The translations under genes were made by a program, and so were the position numbers. The notes below the pieces were generated by a model, which had not been told where the DNA came from, ran no database searches, and worked only from the letters and a program-made list of their open reading frames with translations. A stretch of DNA of 64,000 nt from Rhodamnia argentea (lineage: Eukaryota > Streptophyta > Magnoliopsida > Myrtales > Myrtaceae), in the NCBI RefSeq assembly GCF_020921035.1, contig NC_063152.1, positions 24,316,887 to 24,380,886 on the forward strand. Direction: 5' to 3'. Of the stretch, positions 1-10,977 are shown one piece after another (positions within the stretch are counted from its first letter, which is position 1; every line of letters begins with the position of its first letter).

Positions 1-26
1 AGAATATTGCATATTTCTTAGTAACT

Positions 27-572
27 GGGACACAAGTTTACACAAATATTTGGGCCTAACTCCCTAAAAAAAAAATCGACCAAAAAAAAAATTCCCATCA
101 TTAAGTTTAGTCCCAAATTTGTTTGGAACATTTTTTTTGTCTAGAAAAAATCCCTCAATTTTAGGTTCAGTCTCAAATCTATCTCAATTGTTTCTTTTTG
201 TCTAAGAGAAAAATTACTAATTTTTACTCTAGTTCCAAATCTGCCCCCTATCCCAAAATCGCTACTAGTCATCTTTGATTTTCATTTCCCAAAACGGTTT
301 CATTTTGAAGATATATCTCCTTGTCACATTTGCTAATGTGAGTCTGTTATCGACGTGAAAATGCCACGTCCACGTCAATATGTCACTGGACCATGGGGTA
401 GATTTGAAAATAGATTGAAAGTTTGATTATTGATTTTTAGACAAAACAAGATTCGATGCTGATTTGAGACTGAAAAAAAAAAAGTTTCGAGCAGAATTGA
501 GATCAGACCTAATGTGGGGTTTTTTTTTTTTAGGAAATTAAGTCTAAATTCTTGAAGTGAAAACTTGTGTCC
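27..572. mobile_element. Miniature inverted-repeat element, MULE-like
   Basis: The ends are inverted copies: the left begins GGGACACAAGTTT and the right ends AAACTTGTGTCC. The arms also share a diverged AT-rich stretch with phrases of the type 'agtcccaaatttg'. The flanks TTAGTAACT and TTATTAAGT look like an imperfect 9-bp target duplication, which would suit a Mutator-like element. No transposase reading frame is visible, so it would be non-autonomous. It lies just downstream of the last visible exon of the channel gene, probably inside its next intron. Confidence 0.55.
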
Positions 573-710
573 TTATTAAGTGGAATTGGTGTCGTGACGT
601 ATCCTTGTAGTGTAATTGAGTTGGCGCAGTGAATTGATTAACAGAAACGGTACGGTAGGGAGGGGGAGAGCGGGCAATGTATTTTGACATTTCCATGGTT
701 TGACGGTCAC

Positions 711-2187
711 TTACTTGGCACCAGATTTGGCGACGTTCTTGAAGATCCGGTGGGCGCAGCTCCTGGCCTCCCACTCGCTGTTGATCTCGGAGGACTCGGC
801 GGCGAAGTCGTCGACGGTCCGGGAAATGGTGGACAGGCCGGAGAAGCGGATGTAGTTGACGAGCCGCTTCACGGTCCAAGCCGAGGGCCGGCTCTTCGTG
901 CTCAGCTTCTTCAGCTTCTCCATGTCGATCTTCCTTGACCCGAAGTTCTTCGACCTCGTCGCCATCAGCAGTTGTTGCTGAGCCGACTTGTCGCCTCTCA
1001 ACCTCGCCGGCAGCGACTTCGACCCCTAGTTGAATAAAAGAAGATCACTAACTGGAGCATTCTTGGATAATGGTGTGTGTATGAATTTATCAGAAACGAC
1101 TAAACTAAGGTGACCATTTTGTGTTCGTTCTGATAAAAGCAATAGCGTTGTCATGCGTAGCAATGTGACCTAAAATAGCACTTGGTCTACATGCACTAAA
1201 TCCCAACAATTTTACCTGGAAGCCGTGCCGGAGCGGAGCCTCCCTCTCCTCCTCCTCCAGCGGCGGGCCGGAGAGCGCGTCGAGCACGTAGTGGTGGAAC
1301 ACGCTCTCCTTCATCCGGTCAAAGAAGGTCGCCACGTGGAACGACGACGCCAGCACCTTCACCAGCACGATCTTCACCAGCCAGAAGGTGGCCGCAACGA
1401 GCACCGCGACCAGCGTCCGGAACGCCCGCCTCACCGCCTGGTAGTGGGCGCCGTGCACATTCGGGAACATGATCACCCACGCGACGAGCACGAGCGCGAG
1501 CCACGCGCAGTTCTGGAAGCTCCGCCGGAGGTATTACACGAAGTAGAGGACCTTCTCGCGGAGCATGAAGTTGCGCTCGATGAGGAAGACGAGGATCCCC
1601 ACGGCCCATCCGGAGACGAGGCGGCCGCAGAACAGGACCAGGACCATGACGCACCACTTCCACGGCTTGAGGCCAAGGACGGGGCGGCGAGCGAGGGGCT
1701 GGATCGTGAGGGAGCAGACGAGGCAGGTGGTGAGGATGAGGAAGAGAGTCCACTCGATGGCGGCTCGCTTGTTGACCTTGTTGTTGCGGCGCCACCTCCG
1801 GTGCTTTCTCTGCTGTTCACTTTCGTCGCCGTCGGCCCATTCGTCATCATCGTCGTCCTCATCGGAAGAGGAGGTAGAGGTGGTGCTGGTGGGTTCTGGT
1901 GGGTTTAACGGCCGGAGTTCGTTGGGATCTTCTAAGATGGTGGTGGTGGGTTTGGGTGGCAATGGAAAGGTGGCGGGTTCCGAGAAGCGGGACTTGGGTT
2001 TGGAGAAGGCGAGGCGGCGGAGGGTTTTGGTTCGGGACGGGGTTTGGAGGGTTGGTTTGGTGGCGGCGGCGGCAGTTGCGGCGGGAGAGGGTTTGAGTAT
2101 GGAGTTTGGTTGGTCTGCACTGGTGATTAGGATAATGTGGTCGTTCGTGAAGTTGTTAAGGCCAAGCTCTGCATCTGCAACGTCCAT
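711..2187 (-). pseudogene. MSL10: MSL10-type mechanosensitive channel, 5' part, with in-frame stop
   Basis: Exon 1 runs 2187 to 1216 and exon 2 runs 1025 to about 715; the intron is bounded by GTAAAA and CTAG and the phases agree. The ATG at 2187 opens a low-complexity cytosolic N-terminus with an acidic run near residues 109-122. Membrane segments follow at about 143-163 and 176-204, and two more lie beyond the stop (about 226-241 and 258-278). The blocks NFMLREKVLYFV, KVLASSFHVATFFDR and LSGPPLEE are diagnostic for the plant MscS-like MSL9/MSL10 group of plasma-membrane, tension-gated channels. Codon 218 is TAA (1534-1536), where relatives continue with Tyr-Gly or similar; the frame stays open and conserved after it. 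The reading stops at 711, but a GTAAGT donor at 714-709 suggests a phase-2 exon end instead. The exons with the MscS pore domain are not in the window. It may be a recent pseudogene, a null allele or a base-call error. Confidence 0.8.
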
Positions 2188-2477
2188 GGCTGGTTAGAGA
2201 GAGAGAGGGGTTATGCAGGTGGCGGTTTGCTTTTTGGAGAAGAAGAAGAAGAAGAAGAAGATTGCTTTGTTATTTCCTTGAAGATGGCTGGGTCGCCATG
2301 CTGAGAAGAAAAAGGAAGGAAGCTAGTGAAAGAAAAATATTGATATCTTCTTCCTTTCCATAATTAATTTATATATTACTTTTACATCGGAGATTGACTT
2401 GATAGATATCATATCTCTATTATAGGATCCTCCCCATCTCGCCATAGTTTCCTCGTGGGAAAAGTCTCCTTCAAACA
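2188..2477. other. Upstream flank of the MSL10-like gene, with GAA repeat
   Basis: This stretch holds the presumed 5' UTR and proximal promoter of the minus-strand channel gene. A (GAA)n run lies at about 2237-2261, which is CTT-rich on the gene strand, a common feature of plant leaders. No other gene is visible. Confidence 0.4.
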
Positions 2478-2528
2478 ATCTCGGGGTTTGTTTGTTCCGA
2501 AGAAAATTTCGTCATGAAAAGAAATTTA

Positions 2529-3727
2529 GAAAATGGCACAAATTATTTTTGAACTTTGGCTTAATATGTAATGTGGTCTCTAAACTTTCAATTTAATTGA
2601 TACAGTCCATGAACTTTACCCCAATACACAATATGGTCCCTGAACTTTTATTTATTTAATGTGGTCCCCGAACTTTTAAAACATGTTTAATTTAGAATGG
2701 ATTTGGTTCAGCTTTTCCAAAGTCCATTGGAGCCCCAAAGCCCCTTGGGGAAAATATAGGGCATTTGGCAACCATTCTCAAGAGGCTTAGGGATGAAAGT
2801 TGGCCTTGAAAATATTGAAAGCTCAATAGTAGGAACCAGCATTGAGCTTTCAGTATTTAGCCAAATGCTGAGCTAGGATTTTTTCTTCCAAAAATGTCCT
2901 CACTTTTTCTTTTGAATTCTGATTTTGTCAATTATTTTTTATTAAAAAATAAATTTTTAAAAAATGAAACCCTACCCCACCGGCGAGCCGGATCCGGCTT
3001 GGCTCGCCGGCGAATGCGTTCGACATTGCCAAGGGTCGGGTGACCCCCGATGATGGCTGCCTGGGGCCGCGTGACCCTCGACAATCGTCGATTGGGCGGC
3101 ATGACCCCAGGCAACGATCGTCGGGGGTCACCCGACCCCAGCTGGCTATCGCTTAGGCCGCGTGACTCTAGGCAACGGTTGTCGGGGGTCACGCGACTCC
3201 AACAACAGCCGCTGGGGTCGCTCGACCCAAGTGACCCTAGCAAGCCGTCACCCGGGTCGTGCAACCCTAGTGATGGCTACTTGGGTCGCGCGATCTCGAG
3301 CCTCGTTGCCATGCTCACGCAACCTAGGAGACGGTCATCGGAGGTCGCCCGACCTCTAATGGCTTTGGCCGACCGCCGATGACGCGAGATCTACCTCACC
3401 GCGGCCGCTGACCATTGCCCTAGGTTTTATTTTCCTTTGTTTTATTTCTAATTATATTTTATTTAAAAAAATATTGTAAAAAAGCTCATTTACAAATTTT
3501 TCTTATCAAATACTAGTTAAGCGAAAGTTGCTTTTCAAAGTATTTTTTACCAAATGCTATTTGCATTTTTCCAAAGCCCCTTAAGCTAAGGTATTTATAT
3601 TCTCCAAAAGCTCATTTGCATTCTCCGAACTATAAGAAAATGTCAAATATCATCCTTGAACTTCGGGGACCATATTACACATTAGGTTAACGTTCAAAGA
3701 TCATTTGTGTCATTATTCCACGAAAAT
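2529..3727. mobile_element. Middle nested element with long terminal inverted repeats
   Basis: The left arm starts AAATGGCACAAATTATTTTTG and the right arm is the inverse of TAATGACACAAATGATCTTTG. The arms continue as inverted phrases around 'gtaatgtggtctctaaac' (left) and 'ggggaccatattacac' (right). No transposase frame is present. The middle of the element is taken up by the inner palindrome. Confidence 0.6.
2711..3612. mobile_element. Innermost nested element with GC-rich core
   Basis: The arms are inverted around the phrases 'gggcatttggcaa' (left, near 2758) and 'ccaaatgctatttgc' (right, near 3550), together with AAAGCCCCTT blocks. The core at about 2980-3415 is strikingly GC-rich. It is made of degenerate tandem phrases of the type GGGTCG.GTGACCC. 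Short open frames in it are by-products of that composition and are not called as genes. Confidence 0.5.
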
Positions 3728-3896
3728 TCTTTCCGAAAAATTATATTTTAGGAAAATATTTTTTCTGCTTTCCGGTTTGGGGAATTCATTTTATTAAATT
3801 TAATCATGCATCTTTTATTTTGCTTTAAACGCGTAAAAATCCAGAAAGTTAATTCGCAGTAAATATTCTTTTTTTCAATCAAACAAACACAATCTC

Positions 3897-4762
3897 AGTT
3901 TAATTGATTACATGTTTAAATGTAGCCAACATTGAGGTTTTATTATGACAAAAAGGAGAGTAAAAAAAAGGGGCAACGCGCATCCATGCCCATCCGCTCA
4001 GTTCTCTAGTCCTGGTCGTTAACCCACACCACACCGAGTTTCATTTCCAGAATCGGTTTCACCAGCTCCGCCGTGGCCTGTAGAAGCACCACCTCTCTCT
4101 CTCTTCCCCCGCCACCTCGGTCACCTCGGCTTCCGACGGTGACCTGGCGCGCGGTCTCAAGGGCCAATCCGAGATAATGCAAAGAGTGAGGGAGAGGGGG
4201 GGTGCGAGCTCGATACCGGTTTGTGAGGGGTTAGTCGACGGCGAAGGCGCCAATGACCACGGCAACGACCACGGCACTGTAGCAGGAGGAGGTGCAGAGA
4301 AAAGATGAGCAGAGGGAGAGGAGACTTTATTTAAGATAAGGTTATTAATCTGCCCTAAATTTTTCATTTGAGAAGGCCCACCAATTAGATATAAAGGATA
4401 GAAAACCCTGACTTCTCTAAACTTAGGATGTAAATTAACAATTTTTAAACTTATCCTTTTCTAAAGTAAGAAGCATTAGAACATGTGATATGAATGTTTG
4501 AATTGTGTTCTCTCTCTTTTTCTTTTCTTTATTTTCTTAACTTTCCGTTACATTATTTTCCCCGACCTCGTAACCATGCCACCACCATCCCCCACTATCG
4601 CCTCCGCCAACCGCCGTGGCCATCACCCCCCTCTCTCTCTCTCTCTCTATCCAAGATTGAGATCAATATTGAGTCGATGACCCATGATTTACATTGTCAA
4701 AGGCAGCATCAATACACGATCATTAGAGAAAGATAGGCATCACCACAAGATGGCGGAAAAAA
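3897..4762. other. Intergenic, no gene recognised
   Basis: The block at 4059-4330 is richer in GC than its surroundings but resembles no gene family I know. A CT-rich microsatellite lies at about 4629-4650. Nothing else is supported. Confidence 0.4.
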
Positions 4763-5290
4763 AATACCAAAAAAGCCATAGATCAATTGCATTTGTGTCA
4801 ATTCAGTAATAAACTTTTTAGTTGGACTAATTCGGTTAAATCATTTCGCATTTATGTCAATTTTGACTAGAAATCACTGATATTTATGTAATATGTCCTA
4901 TGTGGTACGACCGGCCTCGACGTAGACAAAATTTGACAATTTTTTAGTATTTCTTTTCATATTGTTTATATGTTTTTCTTTTCTTTTTATGTATGTTTTC
5001 TTTTTCCATTGTGGCTGGTGAGAGCTTGACCCCGGTGGCCGGGTGAGGGCCGCCCTCATCGAATTTTGCCCGGGTCTCGCAGCCCCTCACCCTCGCTAGT
5101 CACAATGAAAAATAAAAATAAAAATAAAAATAAAAAAGACAATCGCAATATTAAGAAAAAGTATAAAAAATCACTAAAAAAATTTACCAACGTCGGTGCC
5201 AATCTTGTCGCGTAAGATGGTCTTGCCGCGTAGGACGGTCGGCATCCATGTCGGTAATTTCCGACTAAAATTGGCCACGAATGCTCATGG
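4763..5290. mobile_element. Truncated 'family A' inverted-repeat element
   Basis: The left arm has the hallmark phrase of the commonest element family in this window, 'gcatttgtgtcaattcag', followed by 'tttgactagaaatcac'. The right arm is incomplete and ends near 'ccgactaaaattggcc'. Between them is a GC-rich core (about 5020-5100) of GTGAGGGC/CCCTCACC type. Confidence 0.5.
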
Positions 5291-5662
5291 AAATAAGAAT
5301 TCCTTCAATAAGTTTTGCTCGTGTTATCAAAGGAGCTCGTGGAAGGAAGAGTACGCATTGCGCATTTCCTTTCTTTGACCCAAAACGCCTGACTTTGTTT
5401 TTTTTGGCGAAAGAATTTTATTGAGTGGCCATCTTGAACAAAGGTGGATGCTCGTATGAAATTCAGTTGCTGGTGGTCTTATTAATAAATGCTCTTTTGT
5501 TTTTCTTTTCTTTTTCAATTAAGACAGCCGACTTTCTCTTACTCCTGCATTTTTTTTTTTGGACAAACTTACTCCTACACTCGTGCGGGCATGTCCATAC
5601 AAGTGTACAAAGTATAATCAAAATTATATACTAAGTTTTATTGGGGCGACTACTGGTATATG
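5291..5662. other. Intergenic, no gene recognised
   Basis: AT-rich spacer between two transposon remnants. Only short frames without family resemblance occur here. Confidence 0.4.
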
Positions 5663-6110
5663 AAATAGGAAAATTTACTGAAAAAATATCATTAACTTAT
5701 TCCATTTGTGTCAATTTAGTTATAAACCTTTGATTTGACCAGTATATTCCTAAACCTTTTGAATCCTTTCGATCGATTTTCGCTGGAAATCACCGACGTG
5801 GATGCCGGCAATAGCACGTAGGACGACCGGTGTCGACATGACAATTTTTATAATTTTTTATGATTGACATAGCAATTATAAACTAACTTAAAAAACACTA
5901 TTAAGTTATGTTTTACTTTTTTTTGTCTTTCGTTTTCTTTTCCTTTCTTCTTCCACGACGATCGACCGCGACGGCCACCGGGCGAGCTCGAGGCTTGCCG
6001 ACCTCTAGCTCACCAGGACCTAACGAGCTCACCCGTGGCCTCTACCCGTCGACAACAATGGAGGAAGAGGAAAAAGATAAAAAAAGATAAAAATAAAATT
6101 TAAAAGGAAT
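5663..6110. mobile_element. Left part of another 'family A' element
   Basis: The left arm carries 'ccatttgtgtcaatttag' and 'gctggaaatcaccgacg', the signature of family A. A short GC-rich core with AGCTCG-type phrases lies at about 5950-6055. The expected right arm is absent because the terminus of a different family starts at about 6111. Confidence 0.5.
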
Positions 6111-6275
6111 AATTTCGAAAAGTGTTTTCACCTTTTTAGATTTAGAAATTCACTCTTCTAGTTTTATGCATGAATTTTTAGTTGACTAAGTCATTTTCAA
6201 CGAATCAAACAAGGTGAAAGTTCAGAAAACTAATTCCCGACTAACATTTTCACTCAAATAAACGCACCCCAAGAT
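6111..6275. mobile_element. Right terminus of a 'family C' element
   Basis: Phrases such as 'gtgttttcacctttttagat' and 'tgcatgaatttttagttgac', and an end rich in AAACGCACC, match the right arms of the fuller elements at 33970-34569 and 59303-60015. No left arm is present, so this is a remnant. Confidence 0.5.
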
Positions 6276-6802
6276 CAAGCATGATTACCTCTAGAATGTT
6301 TAGGTCTTCCTAAAAAGAAACTTCATATATAACTATGAAACCAAGCAAATCATCGATTACTAAACCTAATAAAAAATATATTTTATTTAAAACTAAAAGA
6401 AATAAAGTGAATGTGACAAATCTTAAATGAACGCATTTAGCATTTCATTAAATTTATTAAGTGGACGGTGAAGTGGTGGTCTTGAGATCATTATGATTAA
6501 TTTTCTATTACCTCACGCAGTCATTATGTACGCCCTTTACTCGACCATTCCATTAGGCACGTTGATCTTGGCCCTTCTCCTTATTTTAACTGATGGAATG
6601 ATCACGCGTGGAGTGATTGGAAGGATTAGGCACTAAATTGAGTGATTAGCTAAGATGTTAATGGTTGTCAAGCCCTAAATAAATTTTGCAGACCAAAAAT
6701 GATTTGTCACTGACAAAACATTGTCATTGATGATTGCTTTGACTGGCTCCCCGGAATTGGTCAAAATAGATGGAATTATTTCAATGCCTAAAACTATAGG
6801 AA
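6276..6802. other. Intergenic, no gene recognised
   Basis: AT-rich spacer. I see no gene, repeat array or structured RNA. Confidence 0.35.
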
Positions 6803-7436
6803 AAGTACCGGAAAAATTTTAATACCTATTGCATTTGTGCCAATTCAATCCTAAACTATTCAATTGGGTTTATTAAATATTAACATTTTCAATTTTTGCC
6901 AATTAAGTCAATCTGACTAATTTAGGCCGAAAATCGTTGATGTGGATGCTAGTGATCCTATGTGACATGATTGGCGCTAACATGAATAATTTTTTCATAA
7001 TTTATTCTTTATTCTTTTTTTTTTCTTTCCCTTCTCTTTGGCCAGCAAGGGCTGACCTAACTTAGGCTAGGGTCACCCTCGCCCGCCATAGGCAAGGGTC
7101 GATCTTGTTAGGCCTTGTTTGGGCAAGGGCAAGCACCGGTGAGGGCTACCCTTGCTAGATCCGGCGAGACCAACCCTCATCCAGGCCGGAGCAACCTTGT
7201 GGGGCCTTGCCTAGGTGAGGGCGAGCCCTTGCCAAGACACCGACGTGGCTAAAACATAAAGGACAAGCCCATTTAGCGCCACGTAGGAGAGATAAAATAA
7301 TAAAATAAAGTCACATCAGCATTTTTCTTTAGCGAAATTGGACTGCATTAACGGAAGGATTTAATTGCACCAATTTGACACGTTTTAGGACTCAATTGCA
7401 CTTTCGTAATAAGTTTTAGGTTTTCCAATACACTTA
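6803..7436. mobile_element. Full-length 'family A' element
   Basis: The left arm reads from 'aagtaccggaaaaatttt' through 'gcatttgtgccaattc'. The right arm is its inverse, with 'ggactcaattgcactttcg' and 'aggttttccaatacactt'. The core at about 7040-7255 is GC-rich, built of GCAAGGGC, GAGGGC and CCCTCGCC phrases. There is no transposase. Confidence 0.6.
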
Positions 7437-7445
7437 TTCAAAAAA

Positions 7446-7950
7446 AAAAATGAGGAGAAGGCAAAAAGCCGAGGCCCTCGCCGCCATCACCCACCATCGC
7501 CGAACAATGCCAATAATGGTGGGGATAGCCAACTAGTGGTCGGCGAGGCTCGTCGGCCCTTTCCCGCGAGATGTGGCCCTCGATCGATCTAGGCGACCCT
7601 TGCCAACCATCCCCCCACCATTGTTGGCCTTCCAGCCAATGGTGGGGCGACTTATGGCTTGAGTTTTCATGTGTTTTTTTTTTTTCCTAAATTTTTAGTA
7701 TAATTTATATAAAAATTTTGTTAAAAGATCAAGTTTGGACCAAAATGATGTCGTTTTATCCTTAATGTTTCATGATTTTGCCATGTATAATCAAAGTCAT
7801 GTTATTTTCGATTAGCCAAGTTAGACAGAGTTAACGAAGGAACTTAATTGCACCAATTTGACAAGTTGTACAATTTAATTGTACTTTTAAAAGTTTTGGG
7901 ACTCAATTGTACTTTGTGACTAGTTTTAGGACTTCTAGTTGTAAACATAT
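7446..7950. mobile_element. Family-A-like core and right arm
   Basis: A GC-rich core of CGCCGCCATCACC type (about 7465-7650) is followed by a right arm with 'gcaccaatttgaca' and 'gggactcaattgtac'. These are the phrases that end the preceding element. A matching left arm is not evident, so this is a truncated relative. Confidence 0.4.
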
Positions 7951-8059
7951 GGACAAACAGAATATAATCTACTATATATGCAAGTCATCACTCTATTTCA
8001 TTGAAGATTGAAATGTAATCTACTAGTCTAGGGTTTACATAAAAATATAATTTTTTGTT

Positions 8060-8245
8060 TAAAAAACTAATATGGGCTGGTCTACTAATCCTGTCCGGTT
8101 GGTTCGGTTCCTTATATGGAATCTGAAATTAGACCGATTATTCTCGATTTCAAATTTTTGGAACGGAAATCACCCATAACGGGTCAATTCGGTCAGATCC
8201 TATCCGATTTCTATGGTTGGACCGGACTGATGCATACCTCTAACT
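8060..8245. mobile_element. hAT-like terminal remnant
   Basis: Read on the minus strand it starts TTAGAGGTATGCATCAGTCC, in the TA(G)GGGTG style of plant hAT ends. It continues with GGTCC/CGGTT/GGAACC phrases. No partner end was found. Confidence 0.35.
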
Positions 8246-8621
8246 GTGGGCAAATGATAGTTTTCAGCTCTCTCTTTTTGTTTTCCCCTTCTTTTTTCAG
8301 GGTTTACTTTTATTTTTAATTCGGTTGGTTAGGTCTAATGCGCATATCACATGTCAACAAGAGTTATTTTACGTGGCGAATGTTTCACATTGACATATTT
8401 ATAGGTGAATTGAAAAGAGATGAGAATTTTAAAAGTGAAGGTAAAAAATTATTTGAGATCCATAAGCATACTAAAGTATGATCGAGTCATTCAACCACGC
8501 CATCAATTCATATAATTCTTTGTCCTCTGCATCAAATTTCGGACAAATAACCGTGTTCTAAATTAACTTTTCAAACGCATCACTTTCTTTTATCATCTTT
8601 TTATTGGATAAAAAGAAAAAT

Positions 8622-9240
8622 TTTATGAGAAAATTTTTAAATAAGAACTTATAATGCTTTCATTTTCTCAAATAAGGGCTTAAAATGCCGTCATTATTTC
8701 AAAAAAAGTATGCCCGAAAGGCATTTTCGTCCTTTATATTTTTGAATTTTTTTCCTTTTTTTTCCTTTTCTATTTTCCTTTTCTTTTCTTGTTTCTTTTT
8801 TCTTTTTACTTTTTATTCTTCCTCCCCCCTCCCTCGACCATCGCCGCCTCATGCAAAGGCCACCATTAGGCAATGTTCGCCCTCACTTGGGTGGGCCGGG
8901 GCAAACCTCACCCTCTGCTCGGGTTGTTGCCCTCGCCGGCGTCGGGCAAGGAAAGCCCTCACCCGACGTTGGCTTGGACAAGGGGCGCCCTACCGAGGCA
9001 AGGGTTGGGGGAGAGGAGAGGACAAAGAAAAAGGGAAAAAAAACAAAAAGAAAATAAAAGAAAATCAGAAAAAGAAAAGAAGGAAAAAAAATTAAAAATA
9101 AAGGACGAAAATGCCCTGGCATTTTCCTTCTTTAAAATAATGATGGCACCTCATGCTTTTGTTTGAAGTAAGGTTTGTCTCGGGTCCTTATTTGAGAAAA
9201 TAAAAGCACTTCGAAACTTTATTTGAAAATTTTCCTATTA
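8622..9240. mobile_element. Inverted-repeat element with GC-rich core
   Basis: The left arm contains 'aaatttttaaataagaac' and 'ttttctcaaataagggct'; the right arm is its inverse, with 'ccttatttgagaaaataaa'. Inner arms mirror each other around 'cattttcgtcctttat' and 'aaggacgaaaatgcc'. The core at about 8850-9020 is GC-rich and of CCCTCACC/GGGCAAGG type, like family A cores although the ends differ. No transposase frame. Confidence 0.6.
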
Positions 9241-10160
9241 TTTATTTATTTATTTATTTCCTATTATTTATTTATTTACCTTTCCTACCTCCTTCTGAGA
9301 ACAATAGTTGACCTTACGCAGGCTTAAAGAAAATCAGCACGAGTTAATCACACCTTGAATAAAAAAAAAATTGACCAGACAAGCTTCCGCTTTATGCGCC
9401 TTGAGCTCTGCAGTTCCTCTGCTAATTAGATGCCTACACATTTGCATTAATTACGTATTTGCACATAATTTACTTTCGTTCACCGATGAATTATTTTTCT
9501 GAGTTATGCGAAAGCTCTTTTAATTAACACGACTTTATATGGCCCTAAAACGTACGGGGCATCAAATCAAAAGTTACTTCAGCTTTTGTTCTCTGTAGTT
9601 TGTAAATTGTGTAATTAATTACATGTGCCAGCTTTTCACGTTGTTCACACCGAAAAATAGCCCACTCTAACGATGTGCGCAATTGAGGCTGGTCGATTGA
9701 GTGAGATTGATCGATAAAAGTGGTCCGAGCGATTGGATAATCGGCAACTATGCAGAACACTGCTAGCTGTTATAGAAACTTAAGTTGTTAAATGAAGAGA
9801 TTGTTTAATATTTAATTAATTTATCATTTCCCTCGCACTTAGCCTAGTCATTAAAAAAAGAGCTCACACATTGCGTGACTGAAAAAGCAGTGAGCATCGA
9901 AAATGTTTTGAAAGAACAAACGAAGAAATGATCCATGAAGGTTTGACCTATCTCGGGGAGAAATTTTTAAAATGTTATAAAATTTGAAAATTTTTAATAC
10001 TAGGTAAATGTTTGATGTTAATTAACTTTATATAGTAGTAGAGCGATTAGCAAACATTGCATCATTGTATGTTGGAGATGGACAGGATGGCTAATTAACT
10101 ATTGCATGAGGATAGGGTGCCTTTCTATTTCCAATAATTCACTTCATTTAAAAGTTTAGA
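9241..10160. other. Intergenic, no gene recognised
   Basis: AT-rich spacer with a short TTTATTTA run near 9238-9265. I see no coding region, tRNA or clear repeat arms. Confidence 0.35.
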
Positions 10161-10164
10161 TCGA

Positions 10165-10285
10165 TAACCAAAGTATATCCGAAGCGTTGGTCGAGTTGGT
10201 GATGAATTGACAAAAAAAATTGTAAAGTAATAGGCTCGATGTCTCGGTTAGATTCCTTTCTGGCATGACCCCTATGGGGGCGAAT
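10165..10285 (+). mobile_element. Possible tRNA-derived SINE fragment
   Basis: A box-A-like phrase, TGGTCGAGTTGGT at about 10185, is followed roughly 55 bases later by a box-B-like phrase, CGGTTAGATTCC. That is the spacing of a tRNA-type polymerase III promoter. No cloverleaf can be folded by eye and no tail or target duplication is clear, so this is only a candidate. Confidence 0.35.
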
Positions 10286-10328
10286 CAAAATTAAAAAGTA
10301 ATTCCTTACCAGCCACCTGATATTGATT

Positions 10329-10977
10329 GGAAAAAAATTATCAAAAAAAGTTTTAAACCTTTTGTATTTTTTATCATTTAGTCCTAAACCTTTTAAGTTT
10401 GCCAATTCGGTATAAACTTTTTGCATTTTTTTCAATTCAGTCATTTCGACCAAAGCGGCTAGAAATCGGCCGATGCGGTGCCACCGGCTCTTACTGGTGC
10501 ATTTTATTTTTATGAATTTTTATCTTTTTCTATTTTTTCGTCTTCTATTTGTTTGCAGTTGGTGAGGGTCGTTGAGTCCTCGCCAAGCGCGGGTGAGGTT
10601 GTGGCCCACACCTGGCATCACCCCCCACGGCCGTGTTGGCCTTGCCCATATTTGGGAGAGCCTTGCCCGAGCGACCGCTGCAACCTCCCCCCTGCTCAAC
10701 GAGGCATCGTGGCCCTCACCAACCGCTGAAAAATAGAAGACCAGAAAACAAAAAAAGGAAAAAAAATTAATATGAAATTGAAAAATATTAAAATGTCTTT
10801 ACAATGGGCCACGTCACAGCCTATCGCGCCACCTCAACGATTTCCGGCCAATTTTAGCAAGAAGGAATGAATTGACACAAATGTAAAAAGTTTAGAACTA
10901 AATTAATAAACTTAAAAGATTTGGGACTATATTAGCAAAAGTATAAAAGGTTTGTGATTTTTTGAAAATTTTCCCCC
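10329..10977. mobile_element. Full-length 'family A' element
   Basis: The left arm has 'tttagtcctaaacctttt' and 'gactagaaatcggccg'-like phrases; the right arm is the inverse ('aaaagatttgggactata', 'atttccggccaattttagc'). The core at about 10560-10730 is GC-rich with GGTGAGG and GCCTTGCCC phrases. The AT-rich arms are long, about 130-180 bases. No protein is encoded. Confidence 0.6.

Larger units (their letters stand above)
2478..3896. mobile_element. Outermost of three nested inverted-repeat elements
   Basis: The left end has GGGGTTTGTTTGTTCCG and the right end the inverse motif (CAATCAAACAAACAC). Inside, the arms share diverged sequence of the type GAAAATTTCG / CGAAAATTCTTTCCG. The remaining interior is a second palindromic element. 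There is no coding capacity for a transposase. Confidence 0.45.

Noticed and set aside
711..713. TAA as the true end of the channel gene
   Set aside because: It overlaps a perfect GTAAGT donor at the position where the family's coding sequence continues, so an exon border is more likely than a stop codon.
1225..1908. Long plus-strand frame of 227 codons
   Set aside because: It is antisense to exon 1 of the MSL10-like gene, whose own frame is clearly conserved.
8685..9166. Several overlapping frames with Lys- and Phe-rich ends
   Set aside because: Transposon arms and a GC-rich core; the frames run through the inverted repeats.
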